This document shows positions 35,794-46,187 of a stretch of 58,597 nucleotides of DNA, one piece after another; the stretch's first letter is position 1; each line of letters opens with the position of its first letter. A program made the position numbers and the translations under genes. The notes under the pieces are model-generated. The model made no database searches and was not told the DNA's origin. It worked only from the letters and a program-made list of their open reading frames with translations. Origin of the DNA: Caldilineales bacterium (lineage in GTDB: Bacteria > Chloroflexota > Anaerolineae > Caldilineales > Caldilineaceae); assembly GCA_012271135.1 (NCBI GenBank), contig JAAXGZ010000086.1:1-58597 (forward strand). The letters are read 5' to 3'.

Positions 35794-38451
35794 TTACAAC
35801 GAGATGCCGGTCGGGCCGCGGGTAATCTGGAAGTCGATGTTGCCCGTCTGCAACGCACGCACCTGCCGCCTCCCGGACAAAACTTCCTCGGCAACGGACA
35901 GGATTTGGGCGACTTGCCGCGGCACGGGTTGGCCGGGATCCAGTGACAGGTCCAAGTCCGGGCTTGCATTCGGTCCCAAGCCGAATTCCACCGTAGGGAT
36001 GAAAGGATGGCCCTGTACCGGATGTCCGGCTACGAGGACCAGAATCAGGTCCGGGCCGGTGGCTCCCAGGCCGGACAGGGTTTCCACCCAGTGCACCGTC
36101 GGACAATCCATCAGATGCAGTCCGTGTTCCGCGGCCTGCTGGGCATAGGCCAGCGTGGGTTCGGCATCGGCGGCTTTGGGAATCAGCGACAGCCAGTCGG
36201 CGCTGGATGGTACTACCACCAGGCCTCCGTGCGCGGCGACGGTGGTGGCCAAACTTGCCAAAATTCTTTGGTCGGAGGCGGAAAGGCCGCCGGCATGGCC
36301 CAAGGCAATCCGCAACTGGTCCAGGGATCCGGTCTCCGGGACAATGGTGGGTTCGCTTTCCAACCTGCTCCGGAACCAATCCTCGACCTTGGACAGTACC
36401 GGTGCGATACCGCCGTCCAACTGCACGCTGGCCCAACCGAGGCTGTCCGTTTCCACCCCGCTGTCTTCCAGAACGTGCCGCATGAAGTCGTTGTGGGTCT
36501 TTTCGCAGCCGTGTTCCATGAGCAGGCAGTGACGAACCTGGGGATGGCGGACGTAGCCGGCCAGGGTCCGGGCATACAGTTCCTCGGACGTGCCGCTTGA
36601 GGCTCCGCATCCCTCGTGGTGAACCACGGTGGCAAAGTTTCCGGCTGTACCCAACACATTGGACAGTCTTCTCACTGCCAGGGCGGCAATCTGGCCTGAA
36701 CAGAGGCTCGTCGGTACGATCAGGTTCATGTCCCGGGGGAGTACCCGGTCCCCGCGGCGAATCCCGGGAAACGCGAAGTCGAGATCGCCGTGACCATTGA
36801 CCACCTGAATGGCTTTGCCTGCCTGTATCGGTGCCGGCGGGACCATCGCCTGGTCGTCGGAGTCCAGAGCCCAGTTGCGCCACAGCTGCACTTGGGAGTG
36901 CCCAGCCTTCTCTCCCACCGTGCGTTTGCCACCGGCCACGGCCAAGGTTCGTACGTAAAGGTCCCGGCCCAGGTCATCCATCGGGGTGCCGTCCAAGTAG
37001 CGGCCCGCATTGATGTCCATGTCGCCCTGGAGCAGGTTGAATCGTTCGGTGGTCGTGACAATTTTGACGGTGGGCACGAAGGGAAAGTTCGTGATCGATC
37101 CGTTGCCGGTTACGAAGAAGATGAGGTTGCAACCCGAGGCCACCTGGCCGGCGATGCTCTCCAAGTCGTTGCCGGGACTGTCCATGAAACAGAAGCCCGG
37201 TTCCTCCATCAGTTGCCCGTAGGCCAGAACATGCTCCAGTCGTACGTCCGGATCCCGCTTCATGGCGGCACCGATGGACTTGAGGAAGATGTTGTAGAGG
37301 CCGCGGAACTTGTTGCCTCCGGACGGGTTCCCCTCCGCTGAATGGCCGTGTCGGGCTGCCCGCGCCTTGAAGGCCTCCACGGTGTCCAGGAACTCGCGGG
37401 CCGTGGCCAGATCCCTGACGTTGTTGCAGATGTAGGGTTCCGCACCGATCAACTCGTCGGTTTCGGCGAGATTGGCTCCCCCGCCGTTGCGAATGATTTC
37501 GCGCGCCACCCAGGCGGCCAGTGGATTGCCCGAGATTCCCGAAAACGAGTCGGAACCGCCGCACTGCAGCGCAAGCTTGAGTTCCGATACGGGCCGGGCG
37601 ATCCGTTGTGTTTGGTCCAGTTCTGGATACCAGTTGCGCACCGTGTCGGCGGTGCGGTCAAGTTCCTCTTCGAAGGTTCCGGAGAGAGATAGGAACTTGT
37701 GCTTGACATGGTCGACCGGGTAGCCCTTGTCGGCCATCCAGGTCGCGAGCGCCCGATTGTTGACGGGTTCCGTCCCGTGGTCCACCGCCAACACCGCTGC
37801 AGCGTTGGGATGGATTACAAACCCAGCCAGGGTCCGCAGAACCAACTCCAGGTTGTTCGGGTCCGGAACCGCACCTTCAGTGTGGGCCACGGCCACGATT
37901 GCGTCCACATTGTCGAGGGCGTCGGCATCGGCCTGGAGCTTGGCTTCCAGGGCCCGGACAAAGCCGCCGGTCAGCGACGACGTGCCCAGCAGTAGGATTA
38001 CGTTGCGCGTACCGTTGCCGCGTCCTCCGGTCCGGGGATAGGCCATGAACGTGTCCGGTACTGGCTTGACCGGCACCGGTTTGCCGGGCCGGAACGATTC
38101 GGAATCCAGAACGAACGGCGGGATTTCACTTTCGAAGTTCGGGGTTGCAGGCAGGTCCATTTGCACCGCACGGCCTGCCAACGCTTCCAACATACCGTCG
38201 TTGCACACGTACTGGCCGGGTTCGATCCCGACCGTGGCTGTGCCGAACGGCATCTGCCAGGACAGCAGCTGTTTGCCGGCCGCGATCGGCTCGATGGCGA
38301 AGCGGTGCCCCTCCAGGACCGTCGCATCTAAGGCGAACGTGCCTTGCTCCGTCGCGATCTCGGTGCCTCTTTCCAACCGGCGCGTGGCAATGGCAACGTT
38401 GTCGCCGGGCAACGGCAGGCGGGCCACCGAGGAAAACGGGAGTGATGCCAT
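35794..38451 (-). CDS. Double-length UxaA-like (altronate/galactarate dehydratase family) protein
   Basis: About 885 residues, against roughly 500 for UxaA. After an N-terminal SAF domain (residues about 1-90) there are two copies of the dehydratase core. Copy 1 (about 140-510) has a degenerate first half (HTEGAVPD, no Cys) but a canonical second half (LQCGGSDSFSGISGNP, ETDELIGAE, CFMDSPGND). Copy 2 (about 560-885) has a canonical first half (HHEGCGASSG, RTLAGYVRHP, HGCEKTHND) but a degenerate second half (LGHAGGLSASD). UxaA enzymes dehydrate sugar acids using a metal centre. The start at 38451 has AGGA upstream. An MDR reductase gene lies 33 nt upstream on the same strand. Confidence 0.85.
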   Translation of the reverse strand: MASLPFSSVARLPLPGDNVAIATRRLERGTEIATEQGTFALDATVLEGHRFAIEPIAAGKQLLSWQMPFGTATVGIEPGQYVCNDGMLEALAGRAVQMDLPATPNFESEIPPFVLDSESFRPGKPVPVKPVPDTFMAYPRTGGRGNGTRNVILLLGTSSLTGGFVRALEAKLQADADALDNVDAIVAVAHTEGAVPDPNNLELVLRTLAGFVIHPNAAAVLAVDHGTEPVNNRALATWMADKGYPVDHVKHKFLSLSGTFEEELDRTADTVRNWYPELDQTQRIARPVSELKLALQCGGSDSFSGISGNPLAAWVAREIIRNGGGANLAETDELIGAEPYICNNVRDLATAREFLDTVEAFKARAARHGHSAEGNPSGGNKFRGLYNIFLKSIGAAMKRDPDVRLEHVLAYGQLMEEPGFCFMDSPGNDLESIAGQVASGCNLIFFVTGNGSITNFPFVPTVKIVTTTERFNLLQGDMDINAGRYLDGTPMDDLGRDLYVRTLAVAGGKRTVGEKAGHSQVQLWRNWALDSDDQAMVPPAPIQAGKAIQVVNGHGDLDFAFPGIRRGDRVLPRDMNLIVPTSLCSGQIAALAVRRLSNVLGTAGNFATVVHHEGCGASSGTSEELYARTLAGYVRHPQVRHCLLMEHGCEKTHNDFMRHVLEDSGVETDSLGWASVQLDGGIAPVLSKVEDWFRSRLESEPTIVPETGSLDQLRIALGHAGGLSASDQRILASLATTVAAHGGLVVVPSSADWLSLIPKAADAEPTLAYAQQAAEHGLHLMDCPTVHWVETLSGLGATGPDLILVLVAGHPVQGHPFIPTVEFGLGPNASPDLDLSLDPGQPVPRQVAQILSVAEEVLSGRRQVRALQTGNIDFQITRGPTGISL

Positions 38452-38484
38452 GGGAAAGGTCCTCACCGGCAGGCGGAAGATCCG

Positions 38485-39498
38485 TCAGGCGTGCAGTTGG
38501 ACCAGCATCTTGCCGTTGTTGGCTCCGGTGAACAGGTTGATGAAGGCCTGTGGTGCCTGTTCGATCCCGTGCGCGATGGTTTCCTGCCACTTGACTTGGC
38601 CGGCGTCAATCCACTTCTTGAGATCCGCATAGAACTGGTCCGCGTCCTCTGCGAAGTCCGACACGATGAACCCCTGAATGCGAATGCGGTTGCCGACGAT
38701 CAGCATCAGGTTGTTCGGTCCCGGCTGGGGCATGCGCGCGTTGTAGGTGGAAATCATGCCGCAGGCCGCGACGCGTCCGTACATGTTCATGTTGGCCAGG
38801 GCCGCCTGCAGGTGCTCGCCGCCCACGTTTTCGAAGTAGACGTCAATACCCTCGGGGCAGGCGCGACCGAGTTCGGCGCTCAGGTTGTCGGTGTCCCGCC
38901 AGACGATGGTTTCGTCAACTCCGGCCTCGTCCCGCAGCCACTGGGCCTTGGCCGCCGACCCGACGCTGCCGACCACGCGGCAGCCATGGAGCTTGGCGAT
39001 CTGGCACACTAGTCCGCCCACCGCGCCTGACGCCGCGGATACAAAGACGGTTTCGCCAGGCTTGGGTTCCCCGACACGCAGCAGTCCGAAGTACGCGGTC
39101 TGGCCCGGCATTCCGGCGATGCCCAGGAAGCTCTGAAGGGGTGCAATTGACGTGTCGACCCGGGTGATTCCCATGCCGGTGGACACGGTGTACTCCCGCC
39201 AACCCGACGAGTTGAGGACGTGGTCGCCTTCCTTCCAGTTGGCATTGTTGGATGCCACCACGGTACCGACCGCCCCGCCGTACATGGACTCGCCCTCCTG
39301 GAAGGGAGCCGCGTAGGACTTGCCGGCGCGCATGCGTCCCCGCATATAGGGATCCACGGACATGAACTTGTTACGGATCAGCAGCTCGTTCGGACCGAGT
39401 TCCGGCATCAGCGATTCCCGGATTTCGAAGTTCTCGGGGGTTGGCATGCCGTCCGGGCGGGACGCAAGAACTACCTCGCGGTTGACGATCTGGCCCAT
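38485..39498 (-). CDS. NADPH-dependent MDR reductase (curcumin/leukotriene B4 reductase type)
   Basis: A 337-residue zinc-independent MDR protein. Family marks are SVDPYMRGRM, the nucleotide-binding region SAASGAVGGLVCQIAKLHGC, and the C-terminal RIRIQGFIVSDF. These enzymes reduce the double bond of alpha,beta-unsaturated ketones with NADPH. The start at 39498 begins MGQIVNREVVLASRP, as expected; the longer frame is rejected. It precedes the UxaA-like gene by 33 nt and is probably in one transcript with it. Confidence 0.88.
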   Translation of the reverse strand: MGQIVNREVVLASRPDGMPTPENFEIRESLMPELGPNELLIRNKFMSVDPYMRGRMRAGKSYAAPFQEGESMYGGAVGTVVASNNANWKEGDHVLNSSGWREYTVSTGMGITRVDTSIAPLQSFLGIAGMPGQTAYFGLLRVGEPKPGETVFVSAASGAVGGLVCQIAKLHGCRVVGSVGSAAKAQWLRDEAGVDETIVWRDTDNLSAELGRACPEGIDVYFENVGGEHLQAALANMNMYGRVAACGMISTYNARMPQPGPNNLMLIVGNRIRIQGFIVSDFAEDADQFYADLKKWIDAGQVKWQETIAHGIEQAPQAFINLFTGANNGKMLVQLHA

Positions 39499-39577
39499 GT
39501 AAAGTGCCTGTTGGGGATGTTCAGGGGTGGAGGGATGCTCCGAGCGTCGGATTCTAGCACCTGGGATCCGCGATGCC

Positions 39578-39599
39578 CAGAACAAGCCGGCTTGTTCTG
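39578..39599. repeat. Perfect 22-bp palindrome upstream of the MDR reductase
   Basis: CAGAACAAGCC is followed directly by its reverse complement. It lies about 80 nt upstream of the MDR reductase start, a plausible operator position for a dimeric regulator, or part of the hairpin series that ends the htrA-like transcript. Confidence 0.45.
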
Positions 39600-39646
39600 A
39601 ACAGGGGTGGTACCGCTTCTGGCGGGCGGGCCAAATACCAAAACCA

Positions 39647-39670
39647 AGGACCGGGCCCGAACCCGGTCCT
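39647..39670 (-). terminator. Terminator of the HtrA-like gene
   Basis: AGGACCGGG and CCCGGTCCT form a 9-bp perfect stem with a 6-nt loop. On the minus strand it is followed by TTGGTTTTGGTATTT. Two more small hairpins (39685-39699 and 39703-39720) lie between it and the stop codon. Confidence 0.6.
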
Positions 39671-39726
39671 GGGAGCGAATTGGGCCGGCCGAAAGCCGGT
39701 TTCGGGTCTTGGCAGACCCGTGCGTT

Positions 39727-40869
39727 CTAACTTCGTTTGCCGAGGGTCACCGTCAGATCGACCGTCTTGCCGTCGCGCAGGACTCCGACCGATACCTCAT
39801 CGCCTGCGTCGTAGTCCAGGATCAACATGCCGACCATTTCGCTGAATGTGCGCACCTGGTTGCCACCAAGCGACACCACGATGTCGCCCTCCTCGATGCC
39901 TCCGCTTGCTGCCGGGCCGTCCGGTTGCAAACGGTTGACAACCGCCCCCGCGTGGATGGTGTCCAAGCCGATCGCGGCTGCCTGTTCAACGGACAGGTTG
40001 CCGCCGGACAGCCCCAGCTGCGGGTAGGTGGTGCTGCCATGGGCGATCAGATCCGGTGCGACGCGGGTCAGCATGTTTGCCGGAACATTGCGGCTGAGGG
40101 AGCCTTCGTCCATGAAGCCCTGAAGCCTGCCGTTGGCGATGCCAATCACCTCGCCCGCGGCATTGACCAACGGACCACCGGAGTGCCCGGGCAGGAGGTT
40201 GAGGTTGCTCAGGATCATGTTGGGTACCAAGTATCCCGTCTCGTTGGCCGGCCCAGTTTCGAATCCACTGACAATGCCCTGGGTGAGCGTACCGAACAGA
40301 TTGCCCGGGTAGCCGAAGGCATAGATGGAGTCGCCGATTTTCAGAGCGGCGTTGTCCGCCACCGGCAGCGGGGCGATCACGCGGTCAAGGTCGGGTACGG
40401 CGAGGATCGCCAGATTCGAGTGTGGATCCTGGCCGACAATCTCGGCTGCCGCGAAGGTTCCGTCGGCGAATACAATGTGAATGGCCTCGGCGCCGTCAAC
40501 CACATGGTTGCTCGTGGCAATGTGGCCGGCGTTGTCGAAGAAGAAACCGGAACCCCGGCGCCCGTCGGCGAATCCCTCCTGCATCTGGTTCCTGATGGCG
40601 CGGGGCAGGCGGTCCTGCAGCGCGTCCAGGTCCATATCGCCAAGAAACGCGGTTCCGTCACCTCCGGTGGCCTCTATGCGAACCACGCTGTCGGTCATTC
40701 GATCATAGATCGTGCTGGCATTGAGCATCGGACCGGAAGGCGGTGCGGACTGTCCGAACACCGGTTGCCGGACGGCAGCCATCAGCACTGCGGCCGTAGT
40801 CAACAAGGCCAGGAGGAGGCTGAGGCCAACAAGCCTCGCAGGGCGTCGCAACGACTTTAATTGCACCAT
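39727..40869 (-). CDS. HtrA/DegP-like periplasmic serine protease with PDZ domain, altered triad
   Basis: A 380-residue protein with an N-terminal signal anchor (LVGLSLLLALLTTAAVLMAA), a trypsin-like domain and one C-terminal PDZ domain (GAVVNRLQPDGPAASGGIEEGDIVVSLGG). The catalytic His is in TSNHVV (His122) and Ser in PGHSGGPL (Ser230). The position of the catalytic Asp in DxxSDLAxL reads DPHSNLAIL, Asn152. The oxyanion region PGHSGG is changed from PGNSGG. It may be a weak protease or a chaperone-like protein. The start at 40869 is chosen because it begins the signal anchor. Confidence 0.85.
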   Translation of the reverse strand: MVQLKSLRRPARLVGLSLLLALLTTAAVLMAAVRQPVFGQSAPPSGPMLNASTIYDRMTDSVVRIEATGGDGTAFLGDMDLDALQDRLPRAIRNQMQEGFADGRRGSGFFFDNAGHIATSNHVVDGAEAIHIVFADGTFAAAEIVGQDPHSNLAILAVPDLDRVIAPLPVADNAALKIGDSIYAFGYPGNLFGTLTQGIVSGFETGPANETGYLVPNMILSNLNLLPGHSGGPLVNAAGEVIGIANGRLQGFMDEGSLSRNVPANMLTRVAPDLIAHGSTTYPQLGLSGGNLSVEQAAAIGLDTIHAGAVVNRLQPDGPAASGGIEEGDIVVSLGGNQVRTFSEMVGMLILDYDAGDEVSVGVLRDGKTVDLTVTLGKRS

Positions 40870-41687
40870 GGTCTGTGTCCTATGGGTGATGTGATGAATG
40901 CGGGAGTCGGTTGGACACGGTTTACCCGAGCGATGGGATGCACCTTGCCAGCCGACCGGATACAGCGTAGTCGGCACACGGTGCAGGGATCGTTGCTCGC
41001 CTACAGGGGCGAATCAAGAAAATATAAATTGTGAAGTTCGCATCCCCGTTTGGGAGCTGAAACCACTGCCACCCGGTCCGGTGGCATTCAGTGGACACCG
41101 AATTTGGGCCGGAAGGCGGGATTGAAGGCCCGTGTCGTCGCAGGTCGGCTGCTGCCGATGTTGTCGCCATTCCAATCGGGGTCTTTGCCCACAGGCCCAA
41201 CTTCCGGCCACCGTGGCCTTGAACCCATGCCAAACGAGTTGACATCCAAACGAACAAGCAACCGGGAACCCGGTGAACCAAGCAGGTTCTTCAATCCTTG
41301 ATTCCGGTCAATGCAACACGCCGCACGGAATACCGCTGCAGGAACACAAACACGACCGACACCGGTAGGGTCCCGGCCATGGAACCCGCCATCAATCGAC
41401 GCCCAGCTGGTATGCCATGGCTGCCGTGTCGGTGCCGTTCCCCACTGCCTGGTCAAGAGATGTTTGCAGTCCAGGAAGATAAACGGCCCGACGCGGAAAG
41501 ATCAGGTACGCACGTGGTTGAGCCGCCGGGCGCGGCTCATGAAGGGGTGGGACCTGGGGCGGACATGGACATTGGCCAAGGTTGGGAGGGATTGACTACC
41601 GCGGCGAAGCCCCCAGTCGGCTGTCATGAAGTACGCCCGGACTGGACAGTGGCTCGCGTATGGCTCGGTCCGCGCCCTGCGAAACTG
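40870..41687. other. Long intergenic region with one decayed gene end
   Basis: Upstream of the HtrA-like gene and of the sulfur operon. Apart from the permease relic at 41291-41395, I see no gene; other open frames lack domains. A short AT-rich stretch (about 41020-41035) could contain a promoter. Confidence 0.4.
41291..41395 (-). pseudogene. Relic of a MalG-type sugar permease C-terminus
   Basis: The minus strand encodes LMAGSMAGTLPVSVVFVFLQ followed by RYSVRRVALTGIKD and a stop. This matches the last membrane helix and C-terminus of MalG-type permeases (compare LQRQFISSLALSGMKG at 7319). Upstream of the start of this segment the frame is broken and no permease sequence is recognisable. A former sugar-importer operon has been deleted here. 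Confidence 0.65.
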
Positions 41688-41736
41688 ACACAGGGCGCCG
41701 CCATCACATGCGGTGCAAGCCGCTGTGGCCCTGTGT
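41688..41736. promoter_or_regulatory. Inverted repeat flanking the sulfur-operon promoter
   Basis: ACACAGGGC (41688-41696) and GCCCTGTGT (41728-41736) are a perfect 9-bp inverted repeat 31 bp apart. A smaller inverted pair, GCGG and CCGC, lies between them. The right arm abuts the proposed -10 box, so a regulator binding here could block or recruit polymerase. Confidence 0.45.
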
Positions 41737-41742
41737 TAGAAT
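41714..41742 (+). promoter_or_regulatory. Candidate promoter of the sulfur operon
   Basis: TAGAAT at 41737-41742 is a good -10 match. A weak -35-like TGCAAG lies 17 bp upstream at 41714-41719. Transcription would start near 41750, leaving about 45 nt before the leader ORF. Confidence 0.4.
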
Positions 41743-41793
41743 CGATGTTGTTGGATGACCGTTACTCTTCGCCTCGAAGAAGGAGATCCAATC

Positions 41794-41964
41794 ATGGAGA
41801 GAATTGATCCCGGGATGCGGCACCAGTTTGGTGCTGCCAAGAGTTCGAGTTGTTGCTCGTGCCCGGCCTGCTCAACTTGCAACTGCGGCTGCTGCTGTTG
41901 CCGTACCGGTTGCGGCTGCTCGTGTAGTTGCAGTTGCTCGTGTAGTTGCTGTCCTTCCGGGTAG
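41794..41964 (+). CDS. Cysteine-rich leader peptide (proposed attenuator) of the sulfur operon
   Basis: A 56-residue ORF with AGGAGAT 6-7 nt before the ATG, one of the best ribosome sites in the window. Residues 1-19 are unremarkable (MERIDPGMRHQFGAAK). From residue 20 on, 18 of 34 residues are Cys, often alternating with Ser, with a CCCC run. Both Cys codons are used. There is no signal peptide. Its place just before an intrinsic terminator and the sulfite reductase gene makes a cysteine-sensing leader peptide the best reading. The three TGCTCGT stretches inside it (near 41854, 41917 and 41935) are complementary to GCGAGCA at 42005-42011. Alternatives are a metallothionein-like metal binder or a peptide natural-product precursor. 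Confidence 0.75.
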   Translation: MERIDPGMRHQFGAAKSSSCCSCPACSTCNCGCCCCRTGCGCSCSCSCSCSCCPSG

Positions 41965-42022
41965 ACGGCGAACTCCGTTTGGCGCGGTGCTCCATCCGAT
42001 AGGAGCGAGCATCGCAAGACCG
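41965..42022 (+). promoter_or_regulatory. Proposed antiterminator segment of the attenuator
   Basis: GCGAGC (42005-42010) can pair with GCTCGT of the terminator 5' arm (42026-42031), which would abolish the terminator. Alternatively it can pair with one of three TGCTCGT copies in the leader ORF. A small hairpin GCTCC (41989-41993) / GGAGC (42002-42006) also competes. Ribosomes held on Cys codons would mask the leader copies and favour read-through. This folding is by eye. Confidence 0.5.
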
Positions 42023-42053
42023 CAGGCTCGTCGTTGGACGGGCCTGTTTTTTT
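42023..42053 (+). terminator. Intrinsic terminator in the sulfur-operon leader
   Basis: CAGGCTCGTC (42023-42032) and GACGGGCCTG (42037-42046) form a 10-bp stem (one T-G pair) with loop GTTG, followed directly by seven Ts. It lies 58 nt after the leader stop and 125 nt before the sulfite reductase start, so it must be bypassed for operon expression. Confidence 0.85.
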
Positions 42054-42177
42054 GTCTGTCCGACGTGGCCGGAGGCGGTCCGCGCTGCCTTCGTCATGGT
42101 TTGTTCCGGCCGGTCCAGGCGTGTGCCCAGAGAAGGCTCGATCCGTACCTTCGTCCATTTCATTTGAGAGAGTCCCC

Positions 42178-44448
<2,271 letters not shown>

Positions 44449-44463
44449 GGGAGGGTATTGGTC

Positions 44464-45060
44464 ATGGAACAGCCCCAACGGCTCATTCTGCGCTTTGAAC
44501 TGCATGGTGACGCGCCAGTGAACCTGGACGAAGTCATCCCGGTCTTCCACGGCTGGATTCAGAATGGCCGGCTGTCGACCATGCTGATCGACGTGGCCGA
44601 CTACAAGCATGTCGAGGCCAGTCCCGGCGTGGTCCTGATTGGGCACACGGACGACTGCGGCATCGACAACGGCCTGCCGCGGACCGAGTCGGGTCAGGGA
44701 TTCCACTACACCCGGAAACACGCCCGCCTGTCGGACGAGGCATCCTTCCTGGAACGGCTTCGCCAGTTGTGGACCAATGCCCTGGAAGCGGCCGAGGCTC
44801 TCGAACAGGAAGCCGGCTTGGGGGTGTCGATCAACCCGGGTCGCCTGCAATTGATGGTTCCGGACCGGTTGCGCTATGCCTTCACGGAGGCAAACGTGCA
44901 GGCGGTCGCGGCCTTGGTGCGGGAATGGCTGGCAGAGGTGTTCGGCTCCGCGGACGTTTCGGTGTCCCATCCCGGGATTGACGAACGGCTGCCCTTGACA
45001 TTGACAGTGGCGGTGGCCGGCGAGCATTCGGTGGCTTCCGTGCAGGCGTCCGGCAGCTGA
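44464..45060 (+). CDS. Conserved protein of unknown function in the sulfite reductase operon
   Basis: A 198-residue soluble protein with strands and helices (LILRFELHGDAPVNLDEVIP, VFHGWIQNGRLSTMLIDVAD, VVLIGHTDDCGIDNGLPR, LRQLWTNALEAAEALEQE). No catalytic motif or known domain recognised. The start at 44464 is preceded by GGGGAGGG at 8 nt. It lies 15 nt after the reductase gene and 24 nt before the TrpD2-like gene, so it is certainly co-transcribed. It could be an accessory or electron-transfer partner of the reductase, but nothing in the sequence proves it. Confidence 0.8.
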   Translation: MEQPQRLILRFELHGDAPVNLDEVIPVFHGWIQNGRLSTMLIDVADYKHVEASPGVVLIGHTDDCGIDNGLPRTESGQGFHYTRKHARLSDEASFLERLRQLWTNALEAAEALEQEAGLGVSINPGRLQLMVPDRLRYAFTEANVQAVAALVREWLAEVFGSADVSVSHPGIDERLPLTLTVAVAGEHSVASVQASGS

Positions 45061-45084
45061 ACCCGAAGCACAAGGCTCCTGAAC

Positions 45085-46158
45085 ATGTCGGCCGCCACCT
45101 TGCTGCATCCGCCGCCAACTGCGGATGCAGTCGTCCCCGCGCGCGATGCGGCCGGGTTCATCCCGCATGTGCAGGCTCTTGGACGTGGTGCCACCCTGCG
45201 CAGGGATCTCACTCGGCCGGAAGCCTGTGATGCCCTGGATCGCATTCTCGGCGGCTCGGCCACCGAAGCGCAAACCGGCGCTTTCCTGATCGCCCAGCGG
45301 GTCAAGGGCGAGTGCGCCGCCGAGATTTCCGGGTTTGCGGACGCGGTGCGCCAACGGTGGATGGAACCCGTTCCGCACTCGGTTTCACCCTTGCTTGATC
45401 TGGCGGTCCCCTACGACGGCAAGGAACGGACGGCGCAGTTGGTACCGGCCGTGGCGTTGACCTTGGCCGCCTGTGGCCTGCCGGTGATGCTGCATGGTGA
45501 CGAGCACGTCCCGACCAAGGCAGGGGTGACGGTCGGTGCCGTGCTGGACCAACTGGGCGTCGCCACCGACCTGTCCCCCACCGAAGCCGGGTTCAGGTTG
45601 GAGGCGGACGGCGTTGCCTACTGCAGTGCCGCTCGGTTCATGCCCGCCTGGCACAACCTGTTGCCGACACGGTGGGAATTCGGGTTGCGGACCGTGCTGA
45701 ACACGGTCGAGAAGCTCGTGAACCCGGCCAACGCCGACTGGCAGGTGACGGGCTTCTACCACACCAAATACATCGACCATGTCCGGGCCGCCCAGACTGG
45801 TGGGCAAGCCAGTTGGATTGTCCAGGGTGAGGAAGGCTCGGTCGAGATGCGCTCGGGCCGCAAGACTCGCATCTACGGACAGTCTGCGGATGAATCCGTG
45901 GTTCTTGATCCGGCGGCTCTGGGATTCGCCGAGCGCGTGGCAGTGGAACCGGACCCGGCTCCTGCGGCGCATGCCGCCCTTAACGAGCAGGCGGTTAACG
46001 ACGAAGACTATCCGGCCAGGGATCAGGTGGCCTTGACGGCAGGTGTAATCCTGTCGCTGTTCGGCCGCGCACGGGACATCTCTTCCGGCATTGAGGCGGC
46101 GCGGTCCGCGCTGGCAAACGGCCGTGCCTCCGTCCTTCTTGAATCCATGGCGAACTGA
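45085..46158 (+). CDS. TrpD2/YbiB-like anthranilate phosphoribosyltransferase-family protein
   Basis: A 357-residue protein with the TrpD-type N-terminal helical domain (RRDLTRPEACDALDRILGG, QTGAFLIAQRVKGECAAEI) and the alpha/beta domain (LAVPYDGKERTAQLVPAVAL, GLPVMLHGDEHVPTKAG). The PRPP-binding GTGGD motif of true TrpD is replaced by YDGKERT, as in TrpD2/YbiB-type relatives that bind nucleic acid rather than catalyse tryptophan synthesis. Its presence between sulfite reductase and CysH, and absence of other trp genes, suggests a role in sulfur metabolism or its regulation (inference). Confidence 0.8.
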   Translation: MSAATLLHPPPTADAVVPARDAAGFIPHVQALGRGATLRRDLTRPEACDALDRILGGSATEAQTGAFLIAQRVKGECAAEISGFADAVRQRWMEPVPHSVSPLLDLAVPYDGKERTAQLVPAVALTLAACGLPVMLHGDEHVPTKAGVTVGAVLDQLGVATDLSPTEAGFRLEADGVAYCSAARFMPAWHNLLPTRWEFGLRTVLNTVEKLVNPANADWQVTGFYHTKYIDHVRAAQTGGQASWIVQGEEGSVEMRSGRKTRIYGQSADESVVLDPAALGFAERVAVEPDPAPAAHAALNEQAVNDEDYPARDQVALTAGVILSLFGRARDISSGIEAARSALANGRASVLLESMAN

Positions 46159-46187
46159 TTGTTTCCCACGTACAACCTTGGAGGCAT

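Noticed and set aside
41794-41964. Cys-rich ORF as a metallothionein or peptide natural product
   Set aside because: Not excluded, but the terminator directly after it, the complementary segments and the sulfur-assimilation genes downstream fit a leader peptide better; no modification or export genes are near.
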